Notes: generated from the letters alone by a model not told the origin. Positions 24,953 to 34,982 are shown, counted from the first letter of the stretch. The stretch: DNA of 64,000 bases from Dyadobacter bucti (GCF_005869225.1 NZ_SWFP01000002.1:310001-374000); one strand, 5' to 3'. Numbers and translations are program-made.

Positions 24953-27468
24953 CACGCCCACTCCTTCACCCTCTTCTGATCACGCATGGTCTCAAAGGCT
25001 ACCGAAGGGTCTTTCATAGGAACATTTACAAAGTGCGAGAAGCGTTTTCTCAGCTCAGGGCTCTCCACCACTTCCTTCCACTCACACTGATACACGTCGA
25101 TCAGGTCCTGGATATCCCTTTCCAGCTCTTCTGCAATCCCCAGCACATCATCTACCACCACCGCTTTCAGATACGACATGCCACCTTCCATCTTATTAAG
25201 CCAGGTTGCTGTCCGGGTCAGGGGATCAGCCGTTCTGATATAGAACATTAAAAACCTGTCGATCAGCCTGATGCAGGTCTCTTTATCGACATCCGTAGCG
25301 AGCAATTGGGCATGCTGGGGTTTGGAACCTCCATTCCCGCACACATATAAATTCCATCCCTTTTCCGTAGCGATGATCCCGAAATCCTTACTTTGTGCTT
25401 CGGCACATTCACGCACACAGCCTGAAACCGCAGATTTCAGCTTATGCGGTGAGCGCAGCCCCTTGTACCGGTCCTCCACCTCAATCGCAAAGGTTACAGA
25501 ATCCTGCACCCCGAACCTGCACCAGGTAGAACCCACACAGCTTTTCACGGTCCGCAGCGATTTCCCGTAGGCATGACCGCTTTCAAAGCCCGCATGGATC
25601 AGTTCTTCCCAAATCTGGGGCAGATCGTTGAGATGCGCTCCGAACATATCGATCCGTTGTCCGCCTGTAATTTTGGTGTATAGTCCGTATTTCTGCGCCA
25701 CCTGACCAATTACAATCAGTTTTTCGGGCGTTATTTCTCCTCCCGGGATTCTTGGCACTACAGAGTAGGTACCGCCTTTCTGGATATTCGCGAGGTAGCG
25801 GTCATTCGAATCCTGGATCGTTGCGCGGTCTTTGGCGAGAATATTCTCATTCCAGAGACTGGCCAGAACAGATGCTACCAACGGCTTGCAAACTTCACAG
25901 CCATCGCCCTTCCCAAAATGATCTAGTACGGAACCGTACGTTTTTAGACCATTCATTTTAACAAGATCAAGCAGTTCCTGGCGTGAATGGTCAAAATGCT
26001 CACAAACCACGTTCCGGACATAAACACCATTTTGCTTCATGACACCCGCAATAATATCCTTTACCATCGGTACACAGCCCCCACATCCGCTACCCGCTTT
26101 GCAGGATTTTTTTACGGCATCCATCGTATGGCACCCTTTGTCACTTACCTCATGACAGATCATTCCTTTCGTCACGGCCTCGCAAGAACAGATCAGCGCG
26201 TCATCGGGAAAACTCATTACACCTGCGCCGGAATCCTCTCCACCCCTTGACCCTAATATCAGATCTTCGGAATCAGGAGGCAGGATAGTTTTGCTCTTGC
26301 ACGTTTGCAGCAGCATATTGTACTGATCTGCATCCCCCACCAGTATACCACCCAACAGCGTTTTCCCATCCGGCGAAACATTGATCCGCTTGTAGACTCC
26401 CTTGGCTTTGTTCTCATATCTGATCGTTTTACAAGCAGGTTCCTCAATAAAAGCATCCCCAAAACTCGCTACATCCGTTCCGATCAGCTTTAATTTCGTA
26501 GACATGTCGAACGGATGAAATTCTTTTTCTCCGCCCGTAAGCATAGTCACCACCACATCGGCCATTTCATATCCGGGAGCGATCAGCCCATATATCATAT
26601 GATGCGCCAGCGCACATTCACCGATCGCAAAAATCGACGGGTCGGAAGTCCTCAGTTGATTATCTACCACAATACCTCCACGCGGATGTGTTTCCAGACC
26701 AGCGATTTTTGCCAGTTCATCGCGGGGCCTGATCCCCGCAGAGATCACCAGCATGTCTACATCCAGAAATGTATTGTCAGCAAACTGCAAACCCTTGATA
26801 CAGTCTTCCCCTATTATTTCCTGAGTGCTTTTGGAAAGATGTATTTTAAGGCCCAGCGCTTCGAGCTGGCTTTGCAGCATACGGGACCCCGGTTCATCAA
26901 TCTGCCTTGGCATCAGTCTCGGTGCAAATTCCACTACATGTGCCTCTTCCAGCCCAAGATCCAGCAGTGCCTTGGCCGCTTCCAGGCCCAGAAGCCCGCC
27001 TCCAAGAACCGCTCCCCTTTTTGCTTTGCGCGCATAAGACAAGATCAGTTCCAGATCTTCGATAGTCCTGTACACGAACACCCCGTCCTTTTCAACACCA
27101 GGTACCGACGGAACAAACGCTCCGGAACCGGTTGCCAGCACCAGATAGTCATAATGAACTACATGTCCATGGTGAGATCTTACCAGTTTTTCGTCCCTGT
27201 CGATATCAACAACAGGGTCGGAAAGAAATAGCCTGATTCCATTTTCCGCATACCATTCCAACGGTGCCAGGGACAGATCATCCGCCGACTTTCCGGCAAA
27301 ATACTCGCTCAAATGAACTCTGTCATAAGCAGATCGCGGCTCTTCACCGAAAACCGTGATGACAAATTCACCTTCACTTTTTCTTTTAGCCAACAACTTT
27401 TCACAGAATTTGTAGCCTACCATACCATTGCCAACGACAACAATATGTGTGTTTAAAATAGTATCCAT
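24952..27468 (-). CDS. nirB: assimilatory nitrite reductase [NAD(P)H] large subunit
   Basis: An 838-residue cytoplasmic flavo-sirohaem enzyme. In order: FAD-binding (HIVVVGNGMVGYKF), NAD-binding Rossmann segment (GAVLGGGLLGLEAAKAL), a BFD-like [2Fe-2S] domain with cysteines in ALICSCEAVTKG and KAGSGCGGC, then two sirohaem/[4Fe-4S] half domains with the cluster ligands in SCVGSTWCRFG and SGCVRECAEAQ. It reduces nitrite to ammonium. It is the first gene of the minus-strand unit nirB-nirD-kinase-regulator and is divergent from the sirohaem methyltransferase gene that supplies its cofactor. Confidence 0.95.
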   Translation of the reverse strand: MDTILNTHIVVVGNGMVGYKFCEKLLAKRKSEGEFVITVFGEEPRSAYDRVHLSEYFAGKSADDLSLAPLEWYAENGIRLFLSDPVVDIDRDEKLVRSHHGHVVHYDYLVLATGSGAFVPSVPGVEKDGVFVYRTIEDLELILSYARKAKRGAVLGGGLLGLEAAKALLDLGLEEAHVVEFAPRLMPRQIDEPGSRMLQSQLEALGLKIHLSKSTQEIIGEDCIKGLQFADNTFLDVDMLVISAGIRPRDELAKIAGLETHPRGGIVVDNQLRTSDPSIFAIGECALAHHMIYGLIAPGYEMADVVVTMLTGGEKEFHPFDMSTKLKLIGTDVASFGDAFIEEPACKTIRYENKAKGVYKRINVSPDGKTLLGGILVGDADQYNMLLQTCKSKTILPPDSEDLILGSRGGEDSGAGVMSFPDDALICSCEAVTKGMICHEVSDKGCHTMDAVKKSCKAGSGCGGCVPMVKDIIAGVMKQNGVYVRNVVCEHFDHSRQELLDLVKMNGLKTYGSVLDHFGKGDGCEVCKPLVASVLASLWNENILAKDRATIQDSNDRYLANIQKGGTYSVVPRIPGGEITPEKLIVIGQVAQKYGLYTKITGGQRIDMFGAHLNDLPQIWEELIHAGFESGHAYGKSLRTVKSCVGSTWCRFGVQDSVTFAIEVEDRYKGLRSPHKLKSAVSGCVRECAEAQSKDFGIIATEKGWNLYVCGNGGSKPQHAQLLATDVDKETCIRLIDRFLMFYIRTADPLTRTATWLNKMEGGMSYLKAVVVDDVLGIAEELERDIQDLIDVYQCEWKEVVESPELRKRFSHFVNVPMKDPSVAFETMRDQKRVKEWA

Positions 27469-27744
27469 AGTTATTATTAACTATTAAATTGTGAAAACAA
27501 TATTATTTTATTGTATTATTCTTATTATAAAGGCCTTTTCATTCAATTTTTACAAACCAAAATTAAATCGCGTTTTTCCAATTTCCTAATTTTATATTCG
27601 CAATAAAGATACTTTTTAAACATAATTATTGGCAAATAGCTTGTTTTATAAAATATTGACCCTAATTTTGAACCAATAATTCAATATAGTTACATTTTAC
27701 TATGTATAGAATTTTTCCAATATCTATTAAAGATCTATTTAAAG
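27469..27744. promoter_or_regulatory. divergent promoter region of the nitrite and nitrate gene sets, with inverted repeat
   Basis: This 276-bp, very AT-rich gap separates nirB (minus) from the sirohaem methyltransferase gene (plus), so both promoters must lie here. It holds a perfect 9-bp inverted repeat, AATTATTGG at 27624-27632 and CCAATAATT at 27673-27681, with a 40-bp spacer. The NarL-like regulator encoded nearby is a plausible binder, but no known NarL heptamer pair was identified. Confidence 0.5.
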
Positions 27745-28503
27745 ATGGAAGCGAAACTTACACTCGTAGGAGCTGGCCCAGGGGACGGCGAACTGATCAC
27801 GCTTAAAGGAATGAAAGCACTCCAAAATGCCGATGTCGTTTTATATGACGAGCTGGCAAATGCGGAGTTTCTGGACTTTGCTCCCGAACAGGCACTTAAA
27901 ATGTATGTAGGCAAAAAAGCAGGCAACCCGTCATTTTCACAGCAGGAAATCAACGGCCTGATCGTTCGCCTGGCACGGAAGCGCGGACATGTGGTCAGGC
28001 TGAAAGGCGGGGATCCGTTTGTATTCGGAAGAGGGCATGAAGAGATGGAATATGCCAGAGAGCACGGGGTTACCTGCTCGGTAATTCCCGGCGTTTCCAG
28101 TTGCATCTCTGTACCTGCTGCCATGGAAATACCGGTAACGCGCCGCGGGGTCAGTGAAAGCTTCTGGGTGATCACCGGCACAACACAGAATGGAGAACTA
28201 TCAGAAGATATGCAGCTGGCGGTCCAGTCGAAGGCAACCGTCATCGTATTAATGGGCATGAGCAAGCTGGACGAAATCTGCAGACTTTACAAATATTTCG
28301 GCCGCGGGCATCTTCCTATGGCCGTGATACAGAATGGAACCCGGCCCGACGAAAAGCGTGTGATGGGTCAGGTATGGGAAATACCAAGGCTGGCAAAAGA
28401 AAACAACCTGGCCACTCCGGCTATCATTATTATCGGAGAAGTGGTGGCCCTTCACCCGCACTATGCATTGGAATACCTGCAAAGTATGCAGGAAGCATTA
28501 TGA
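27745..28503 (+). CDS. cobA: uroporphyrinogen-III C-methyltransferase (sirohaem synthesis)
   Basis: A 252-residue SUMT of the CobA type, without the oxidase/ferrochelatase half found in CysG. Motifs: the N-terminal VGAGPGDGELITLKG, VRLKGGDPFVFGRG, SVIPGVSSCISVPA and a closing TPAIIIIGEVV. It methylates uroporphyrinogen III twice with S-adenosylmethionine to give precorrin-2, precursor of the sirohaem in NirB. It is the first gene of the plus-strand nitrate unit. Confidence 0.94.
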   Translation: MEAKLTLVGAGPGDGELITLKGMKALQNADVVLYDELANAEFLDFAPEQALKMYVGKKAGNPSFSQQEINGLIVRLARKRGHVVRLKGGDPFVFGRGHEEMEYAREHGVTCSVIPGVSSCISVPAAMEIPVTRRGVSESFWVITGTTQNGELSEDMQLAVQSKATVIVLMGMSKLDEICRLYKYFGRGHLPMAVIQNGTRPDEKRVMGQVWEIPRLAKENNLATPAIIIIGEVVALHPHYALEYLQSMQEAL

Positions 28504-28540
28504 CCTCAAATTCGTTTCCATCATTCTAAACAGTATAAAA

Positions 28541-29899
28541 ATGAAGAAACATCTCTACTTTTTCTGGATAGGCTTCATCGGGTGTGCCGTCTTTTTGCCT
28601 TGTGATACTTTTGCCCAACTCAGCATCACCGGACAGCTGCGCACACGTACCGAGCTTTTGCACGGGCAGGGATCTCCATTGTCCAGGAGTGAAAAACCAG
28701 CGTTTTTCACTTCTCAACGGACCAGGCTCAATGTGGGTTACAAGGGTTACAGGACCCAGTTTTTCGTTTCCGCCCAAGATGTAAGGGTCTGGGGGCAGGA
28801 CGCATCCACCAACAACCGGATTTCAAATTCAGCACTAAACGGATTGATGTTACATGAAGCCTGGGGGGAAATCAGCCTGCTGGATACGGGCCAAACCAAA
28901 ACGGGAAAAGAACTTTCGCTCAAGATCGGCCGTCAGGAACTGCTTTATGATGACAGCCGCCTGCTGGGAAACCTCGATTGGCTGCAACAGGCCCGCAGGC
29001 ATGATGCGGCGCTGGTCAAATACAGTAACAAAGGATTTACGGCTCATGCAAGCTTTGCGTATAACCAGAATCGTGAGCTCAAAACAGGCACCTTATATGA
29101 TGGGGTACCCAACGGATATCCGGCTGGAACAAATGGAATTGGAACTATGTACAAATCGATGGTCTTCCTGTATGTCGGCAAAAAACTAAAACAGGGAACG
29201 GTCTCGTTTCTGGCGCTGAATGATGATTTTCAGAAATATTCACTTTCGGAAACCGGGACAAAAACGATGGAAAAAGGAACCTGGAAAAGGATAACCCTCG
29301 GGCCGTATCTCCAGACAAATCTCGGTAAGCGATGGAACCTTGCGGCCAGCGCATACTACCAGACCGGCAAAGACAAAGACGGCCTCAGCATTAGTTCTTA
29401 TATGTATTCTGCAAAAGGAATGTACGCCATGAACCGTCATCTGAGCATTGGTCCGGGTATGGACTATACTTCGGGAACAACCGCCGGAGCGCTGAAAAAC
29501 AGGAGTTTTGATCCATTGTATGGAACGCCGCATAAGTTTTGGGGACAAATGGACTACTTCTACGCTGCTAACGGTTTCGGCAAAGGCGGGCTTGCCGATT
29601 TCTATGTCAGCAGCTTGATCAAAGCTACCGAAAAGATGTCGATCCAGGCGGACGTGCATCATTTTTCCAGCGCCACCGATATCCGTGATACGCAGGACAA
29701 AAAACTATCAAATGATCTCGGAAATGAGCTGGACATCATTGCAACCTACAATCTGACCAAAACGATCAGCATCCAGGGTGGCTACTGTACATTCCTTACC
29801 ACCAGCAGCCTGGCTCGGGTAAAGGCCGTAAAAGATCCGCAGAAAATGGCCAACTGGGCCTATCTCATGATCAGCATCAAACCTGATTTTCTAAAATAA
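28541..29899 (+). CDS. alginate-export-type outer-membrane porin
   Basis: A 452-residue protein from the ATG at 28541 with a signal peptide (GFIGCAVFLPCDTFAQ). The rest alternates as in a beta-barrel, and the early segment (ITGQLRTRTELLHGQG, RLNVGYKGYRTQFFVSAQDV, LKIGRQELLYDDSRLLG) is characteristic of the alginate_exp family. The position between sirohaem synthesis and the nitrate transporter suggests a channel letting nitrate or nitrite cross the outer membrane; that substrate is inferred from context. Confidence 0.85.
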   Translation: MKKHLYFFWIGFIGCAVFLPCDTFAQLSITGQLRTRTELLHGQGSPLSRSEKPAFFTSQRTRLNVGYKGYRTQFFVSAQDVRVWGQDASTNNRISNSALNGLMLHEAWGEISLLDTGQTKTGKELSLKIGRQELLYDDSRLLGNLDWLQQARRHDAALVKYSNKGFTAHASFAYNQNRELKTGTLYDGVPNGYPAGTNGIGTMYKSMVFLYVGKKLKQGTVSFLALNDDFQKYSLSETGTKTMEKGTWKRITLGPYLQTNLGKRWNLAASAYYQTGKDKDGLSISSYMYSAKGMYAMNRHLSIGPGMDYTSGTTAGALKNRSFDPLYGTPHKFWGQMDYFYAANGFGKGGLADFYVSSLIKATEKMSIQADVHHFSSATDIRDTQDKKLSNDLGNELDIIATYNLTKTISIQGGYCTFLTTSSLARVKAVKDPQKMANWAYLMISIKPDFLK

Positions 29900-29937
29900 A
29901 CTTTCATTTTCCATCACTCTTATAACTTTTTGTCACT

Positions 29938-31251
29938 ATGGAAACGACCAACAAGCCGCTCGAAAAGCTAAATATTTTCAGTTTTAAGGGCGTCCAGATG
30001 CGCACTTTTCACCTGACCTGGATGGCATTTTTCCTATGCTTTTTCGGATGGTTCGGACTGGCGCCACTCATGACGGTGATCAAGACGGACCTTGGGCTTA
30101 GCAAAGAACAAATCGGCAATATCATCATTGCCTCTGTGGCTGCCACGGTAGTAGCCCGTATTCTGATCGGGAAGTTATGCGACTCCTGGGGGCCCCGCAA
30201 AACATACTCCGCATTGCTTGGATTGTGTTCCATTCCTGTTATGACTGTCGGCCTGGTGCATTCTTATGAAGGATTTCTGCTATTCAGGCTGGCAATCGGT
30301 GTAATAGGTGCATCATTTGTGATCACACAATACCATACTTCGGTGATGTTCGACAAGAAAATAGTTGGTACGGCCAATGCAGTGGCAGGCGGCTGGGGCA
30401 ATCTCGGCGGCGGGATTACAAACATGGTCATGCCATTGATCTTCTCAGGTTTCATCGGTCTGGGTTACCTGCCGGAATCGGCGTGGAGAATTGCGATGGT
30501 GATTCCAGGTGTGCTGCTACTCGTGTTTTCCTTCATCTATTATCGTTTCACAAAAGACACCCCGGCTGGTAATTTCGAGGAACTTGCGATAACGAATCCA
30601 AAGGCTGCAAAAACAAAAGGCTCACTGGCCGTCGCAATGAAGGATCCGCGCACCTGGGCACTTTTCCTGGCCTACGGGGCCTGTTTTGGTATAGAAATCA
30701 CCTTTGATAACGTAGCAGCCCTCTACTTTTTTGAAAATTTCGATACCAGCCTGGCTACTGCCGGAATCCTGGCAGGAACTTTTGGCTTTATGAACATCTT
30801 CGCAAGAGCTATGGGCGGGATACTGGCGGATAAAGTGGGCAAGAAATACGGAATGCTTGGAAAAGGCCGTTTACTGGCTTTGCTGCTTGCATTGGAAGGA
30901 ATCGGGATCGCATTGTTCGCACAGAGCGGTAGCATCGCAATCGCGGTTGTTACCATGCTGGGTTTTGCGATGTTCCTTAAAATGGCTAATGGCGTTACAT
31001 ATGCCATCGTTCCTTTCATCAACCAGAAAGCCATCGGATCGGTAAGCGGAATTGTTGGCGCAGGTGGAAATGTCGGAGCTGTGCTCGCGGGTTTTCTGTT
31101 CAAATCAAGCTCCATCAGCTATTCGCAGGCCTTTATGTATATCGGTGTAGCCATCGCGTGCATTGCGGCAGTTGTTGCCCTGATCAATTTCGAAAAAACA
31201 AAAAACATAATAACGGAAGCCAAGACCTTCGAAACCGCCAAGGCATCTTAA
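29938..31251 (+). CDS. MFS nitrate/nitrite transporter
   Basis: A 437-residue protein with twelve helices of the nitrate/nitrite porter (NNP) family. The NNP signature is visible as VAGGWGNLGGGITNMVMPL in helix 5 and GSVSGIVGAGGNVGAVLAG in helix 11; LCDSWGPRKTYS is the MFS loop 2-3 motif, and a conserved Arg lies in helix 2. It brings nitrate across the inner membrane for the reductase encoded next to it. Confidence 0.93.
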   Translation: METTNKPLEKLNIFSFKGVQMRTFHLTWMAFFLCFFGWFGLAPLMTVIKTDLGLSKEQIGNIIIASVAATVVARILIGKLCDSWGPRKTYSALLGLCSIPVMTVGLVHSYEGFLLFRLAIGVIGASFVITQYHTSVMFDKKIVGTANAVAGGWGNLGGGITNMVMPLIFSGFIGLGYLPESAWRIAMVIPGVLLLVFSFIYYRFTKDTPAGNFEELAITNPKAAKTKGSLAVAMKDPRTWALFLAYGACFGIEITFDNVAALYFFENFDTSLATAGILAGTFGFMNIFARAMGGILADKVGKKYGMLGKGRLLALLLALEGIGIALFAQSGSIAIAVVTMLGFAMFLKMANGVTYAIVPFINQKAIGSVSGIVGAGGNVGAVLAGFLFKSSSISYSQAFMYIGVAIACIAAVVALINFEKTKNIITEAKTFETAKAS

Positions 31252-31324
31252 GCAGAATATCGCGCGATAACAAACAGGCGGTCCCGCCGGGGCCGGCCTC
31301 CTGGGCAAAATGCACCAAGAAACA

Positions 31325-31402
31325 AAACGCAATGCCCCAGTGGGGCTACCCATTACAAACAGCTACAATACAGCCAAACGCAATGCCCCGGAGGGGCTAC
31401 CC
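31325..31402. repeat. two 27-bp copies of a palindromic GCCCCnnnGGGGC repeat
   Basis: Copies at 31325-31351 and 31376-31402 share AAACGCAATGCCCC and GGGGCTACCC and differ only in the centre (AGT versus GGA). Each holds the hairpin GCCCC-nnn-GGGGC. They occupy the gap between the transporter stop (31251) and the nitrate reductase start (31409), ending 6 bp before that start codon. Confidence 0.9.
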
Positions 31403-31408
31403 CTTTGT

Positions 31409-34400
31409 ATGACAAACGCAACCAGTTCTTACAAGTCCACATGCTGCTACTGCGGGGTAGGGTGTGGCGTGGTGGTGCATAAAGATGCCAGCGGCCAGCT
31501 TTCCCTGGAAGGTGACAAGCAGCATCCATCCAACCGCGGCATGCTGTGTTCGAAGGGTATGAACCTGCAATACACCGTGATGGACCAGTCCGACAGGCTG
31601 CTCTATCCGCAAATGCGGCTCAACCGCGCCATGCCCGTGCAGCGGGTAAGCTGGGACGAAGCTCTGGAAAGGACAGCAGCTGTTTTTAAGACATTCATCA
31701 AAAAATTCGGACCTGATTCGGTAGCGTTTTATGTTTCCGGGCAGTGCCTGACGGAAGAGTATTACCTGGTCAACAAGCTGATCAAAGGATTTATTGGTTC
31801 CAATAATATCGATACCAATTCGCGGCTGTGCATGAGCTCCGCCGTGGTCGGCTACAAATTGTCACTGGGCGAAGATAGCGTGCCGGTTTGCTACGACGAC
31901 ATCGAGGCGGCCGATGTTTTCTATGTGACCGGCGCAAATCCCGCCTGGTGCCACCCTATCATCTGGCGACGTGTAGAAGCCCACAAGGCTGCCAATCCGA
32001 ATGTGAAGATCATCTGCGTAGATCCCCGCAAAACGGATACTTCCCGCTCGTCAGACCTCCATTTGCAGATCAGTCCGGGAACGGATATTGTCCTTAACAA
32101 TGCCATAGGACGGGTTTTGATCGAGAATAACCATGTAGACCCTGAATTCATTAATGCCCATACCGATGGTTTCGAAGCCTTTCGTGCCAAAGTGATGGAG
32201 CGTACGATTGCAGAATCTGCGGAGATATGCGGCATTGAAGTTCCTTCTATTTATCTGGCTGCTGAGTGGATCGGCAAATCGAAAGGTTTTTTGTCGCTCT
32301 GGACGATGGGCCTCAACCAGTCCGTAATCGGGGTGAACAAAAACCTCTCGTTGATCAACCTGCACCTGATCACCGGCAAGATCGGAACTCCGGGTAACGG
32401 GCCTTTTTCTCTTACCGGCCAACCCAATGCAATGGGCGGGCGTGAAACCGGCGGGCTCGCAAACATTCTTCCGGCACACCGGGACGTCACCAATGCCATA
32501 CACCGGGAAGAAATGGAGAATTTCTGGGGAAGCCCTGTCAAGATCGCGAACAAGCCCGGTTATACCGCCACGGAAATGTTTGAGGCACTGGCCGACGGTC
32601 GCCTGAAAGCGATCTGGATCATTAATACCAATCCGCTTGTGAGCATGCCGGATATCAATGTGGCAGAAAATGCTTTAAAAAATGCCCGTTTTGTGGTTGT
32701 GCAGGATATTTCCAATCGTGCGGACACCGTCAGTTATGCAGATGTGATCCTACCCGCGGCTGCCTGGCTGGAAAAAGAAGGTACCATGACCAATGCGGAA
32801 CGACGGATTACGCATTTACCCAAAGCACTGGAAGCACCAGGTGAAGCCTTGCCGGACGCTGAAATCATCTGGCGTTTTGCAGAAAAAATGGGCTTCGGCG
32901 ACTCGTTCAACTACACGTCATCATCAGAGGTTTACGACGAATACACACAAATCACAAAGGGCACCAGCATTGATGTTTCGGGGGTGAACTATGCGTTGTT
33001 AAAACAGGAAAGGAGCATACAATGGCCACTTCCTTCAATGCCTGAAAATGCAGTGCCCAATTTCGCAGGCACCAAAAGACTTTTTACAGATCATCAGTTT
33101 TATACCCCTAACAAAAGGGCACAGATATTTCCGGTGGCGGATGAAAATGCATCCGAGCCAGTCGACGAGGATTTTCCGCTCGTACTTACAACCGGCCGTA
33201 TCCGCGACCAGTGGCATACCATGACCAAAACCGGGAGGGTAGCCAAGCTGAACAAGCATATCCCCCAGCCTTTTTTACAGATCCATCCAGAAGATGCTAA
33301 AATCAGGAACATCAAAGACGGCCAGCTGGTAGAAGTCACCGGTCGCCGCGGGGAAGTGCGGGTAAAGGCACAGATCACCACAGACGTACGTCCGGGTTTA
33401 TGTTTTTTACCGATGCATTGGGGCAAAATCCTTGGCAGCAACCTTGGCAGGGCCAATAATCTCACCAATTCGCTGGTGGATCCCCGATCCAAGGAGCCTG
33501 ACTTCAAGTTTTCTGCCGTTCAGGTTACACTATACACCAAACCTTTTGAAAAAATCATCATCATCGGGGCCGGCTCGGCGGGGCTGGGTTTTATCAATGC
33601 TTATCGTCCCCTCAACGAACGGGACGAGATCCATGTTTTTTCCAAAGAAATTTACCCATTCTACAACCGGGTTATGCTCCCGGATTATATCAGCGGCTCC
33701 CAGAACTGGGAACAGCTGGTAAAACTGCGCGAAGACCAGTTTGACGATCATAAGATCATCGTTCACAAAGGCATAGGCATTGTTCACATTGACAGAAAAA
33801 ATAAAACGGTGGTCGACAGCAATGGCGGCGAGCATTCCTATGACAAACTCATCCTGGGTATGGGCAGCAAAGCATTTATGCCTAAAGGCGTGCCTAACCT
33901 CCCCGGAATTTTCAATATGCGGTCGCGGCTGGATGCAGATTCATTATTGCCTTTCCTAAAACAGCCCGATCCGCATGCGGTGATCGTCGGGGGCGGAATT
34001 CTTGGGCTGGAATTAGCCGCGTCTTTCAGGGAGATGAACATAAAGGTGTCCGTGATCCAGCGAAGCGGACGTTTCATGGAACGCCAGCTGGATCCTCTGG
34101 CCAGCGAACTGCTGTATCAGGAATTGCTGGAAAGAGGTATCGAAATCTATTTCAACGATGAAGTCGCTACTTTCTCAGGATCTGACAAGGTGGAGGGGAT
34201 AAAACTTAAATCGGGCAGAAAGATCAGTTGCCAGGTAGTAGTGATGGCCATTGGAACGGTGCCTGTCATCGAACTGGCTCGGGAGGCCGGGCTGGACTGC
34301 AAGCGCGGCGTGGTGGTGAACGATTACATGCAGACATCCGATCGGGACATTTTTTCAGCAGGCGAAATAGCCGAGTGGAATGGACAAATGTGGGGTATCA

Positions 34401-34948
34401 CCCTGGCGGCTGAGGCGCAGGCGGAAGTTATAGCCAGGTACATTTCAGGCGATATTTCCCAGCCGTATAAGGGCAGCACATCGATGAACATCCTGAAAAT
34501 GGAAGGCTTACACCTTTGCAGCATCGGTATCACCGACGTTCCGGCAAACGACCCGTCTTTCGAGCAGATCATTTTTATCGATAAATCTAAAAAATATTAC
34601 AAAAAATGCATCGTGCACCGCGACAAGCTGATCGGGGCTATTTTGATCGGGGATAAAAATGAATTTCTGGAATTCAGGGACCTGATTGCAAACGGCATTG
34701 AGCTTTCAGAAAAAAGGCTGCAATTGCTTCGCGCCAGCCAGAAAGCCGAACCACTGGAAGGGAAACTGGTTTGTTCCTGTAACAACGTGGGCCAGGGAAA
34801 TCTGGAACGTGCGATCCGGGAAGGATGCGACGATTTTCAGCTGCTCTGCCAGAAAACAGGCGCCGGAACCGGCTGCGGCTCCTGCCGCCCCGAAGTAAGA
34901 TCCATTTTGGAAAAGGCGAATGTGACGCGGACAGAAGTGGCGCCTTAA
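31409..34948 (+). CDS. nasA: assimilatory nitrate reductase catalytic subunit fused to NAD(P)H-type flavoprotein and BFD domain
   Basis: An 1179-residue protein from the ATG at 31409; the upstream in-frame ATG at 31310 only reads through the palindromic repeats. Residues ~10-55 bind a [4Fe-4S] cluster (CCYCGVGCGV, GMLCSKG). Residues ~55-700 form the Mo-bisMGD oxidoreductase domain with a C-terminal MGD-binding part (HTMTKTGRVAKL, RGEVRVKAQITTD). From ~714 a FAD/NAD-linked oxidoreductase follows (KIIIIGAGSAGLGF, AVIVGGGILGLELAA), and from ~1120 a BFD-type [2Fe-2S] domain (KLVCSCNNVGQ, TGAGTGCGSCRPEV). In Klebsiella and Bacillus the reductase and its electron-transfer flavoprotein are separate chains. 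The fused form would take electrons from NAD(P)H within one polypeptide and reduce nitrate to nitrite. Confidence 0.93.
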   Translation: MTNATSSYKSTCCYCGVGCGVVVHKDASGQLSLEGDKQHPSNRGMLCSKGMNLQYTVMDQSDRLLYPQMRLNRAMPVQRVSWDEALERTAAVFKTFIKKFGPDSVAFYVSGQCLTEEYYLVNKLIKGFIGSNNIDTNSRLCMSSAVVGYKLSLGEDSVPVCYDDIEAADVFYVTGANPAWCHPIIWRRVEAHKAANPNVKIICVDPRKTDTSRSSDLHLQISPGTDIVLNNAIGRVLIENNHVDPEFINAHTDGFEAFRAKVMERTIAESAEICGIEVPSIYLAAEWIGKSKGFLSLWTMGLNQSVIGVNKNLSLINLHLITGKIGTPGNGPFSLTGQPNAMGGRETGGLANILPAHRDVTNAIHREEMENFWGSPVKIANKPGYTATEMFEALADGRLKAIWIINTNPLVSMPDINVAENALKNARFVVVQDISNRADTVSYADVILPAAAWLEKEGTMTNAERRITHLPKALEAPGEALPDAEIIWRFAEKMGFGDSFNYTSSSEVYDEYTQITKGTSIDVSGVNYALLKQERSIQWPLPSMPENAVPNFAGTKRLFTDHQFYTPNKRAQIFPVADENASEPVDEDFPLVLTTGRIRDQWHTMTKTGRVAKLNKHIPQPFLQIHPEDAKIRNIKDGQLVEVTGRRGEVRVKAQITTDVRPGLCFLPMHWGKILGSNLGRANNLTNSLVDPRSKEPDFKFSAVQVTLYTKPFEKIIIIGAGSAGLGFINAYRPLNERDEIHVFSKEIYPFYNRVMLPDYISGSQNWEQLVKLREDQFDDHKIIVHKGIGIVHIDRKNKTVVDSNGGEHSYDKLILGMGSKAFMPKGVPNLPGIFNMRSRLDADSLLPFLKQPDPHAVIVGGGILGLELAASFREMNIKVSVIQRSGRFMERQLDPLASELLYQELLERGIEIYFNDEVATFSGSDKVEGIKLKSGRKISCQVVVMAIGTVPVIELAREAGLDCKRGVVVNDYMQTSDRDIFSAGEIAEWNGQMWGITLAAEAQAEVIARYISGDISQPYKGSTSMNILKMEGLHLCSIGITDVPANDPSFEQIIFIDKSKKYYKKCIVHRDKLIGAILIGDKNEFLEFRDLIANGIELSEKRLQLLRASQKAEPLEGKLVCSCNNVGQGNLERAIREGCDDFQLLCQKTGAGTGCGSCRPEVRSILEKANVTRTEVAP

Positions 34949-34982
34949 TGGTCGGAATGTCAGGTGTAGTCAGGATTTGTTA

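Noticed and set aside
31310-31408. Upstream start of the nitrate reductase at 31310
   Set aside because: The extension would only translate the two palindromic repeats; the family starts at the [4Fe-4S] segment a few residues after the ATG at 31409.
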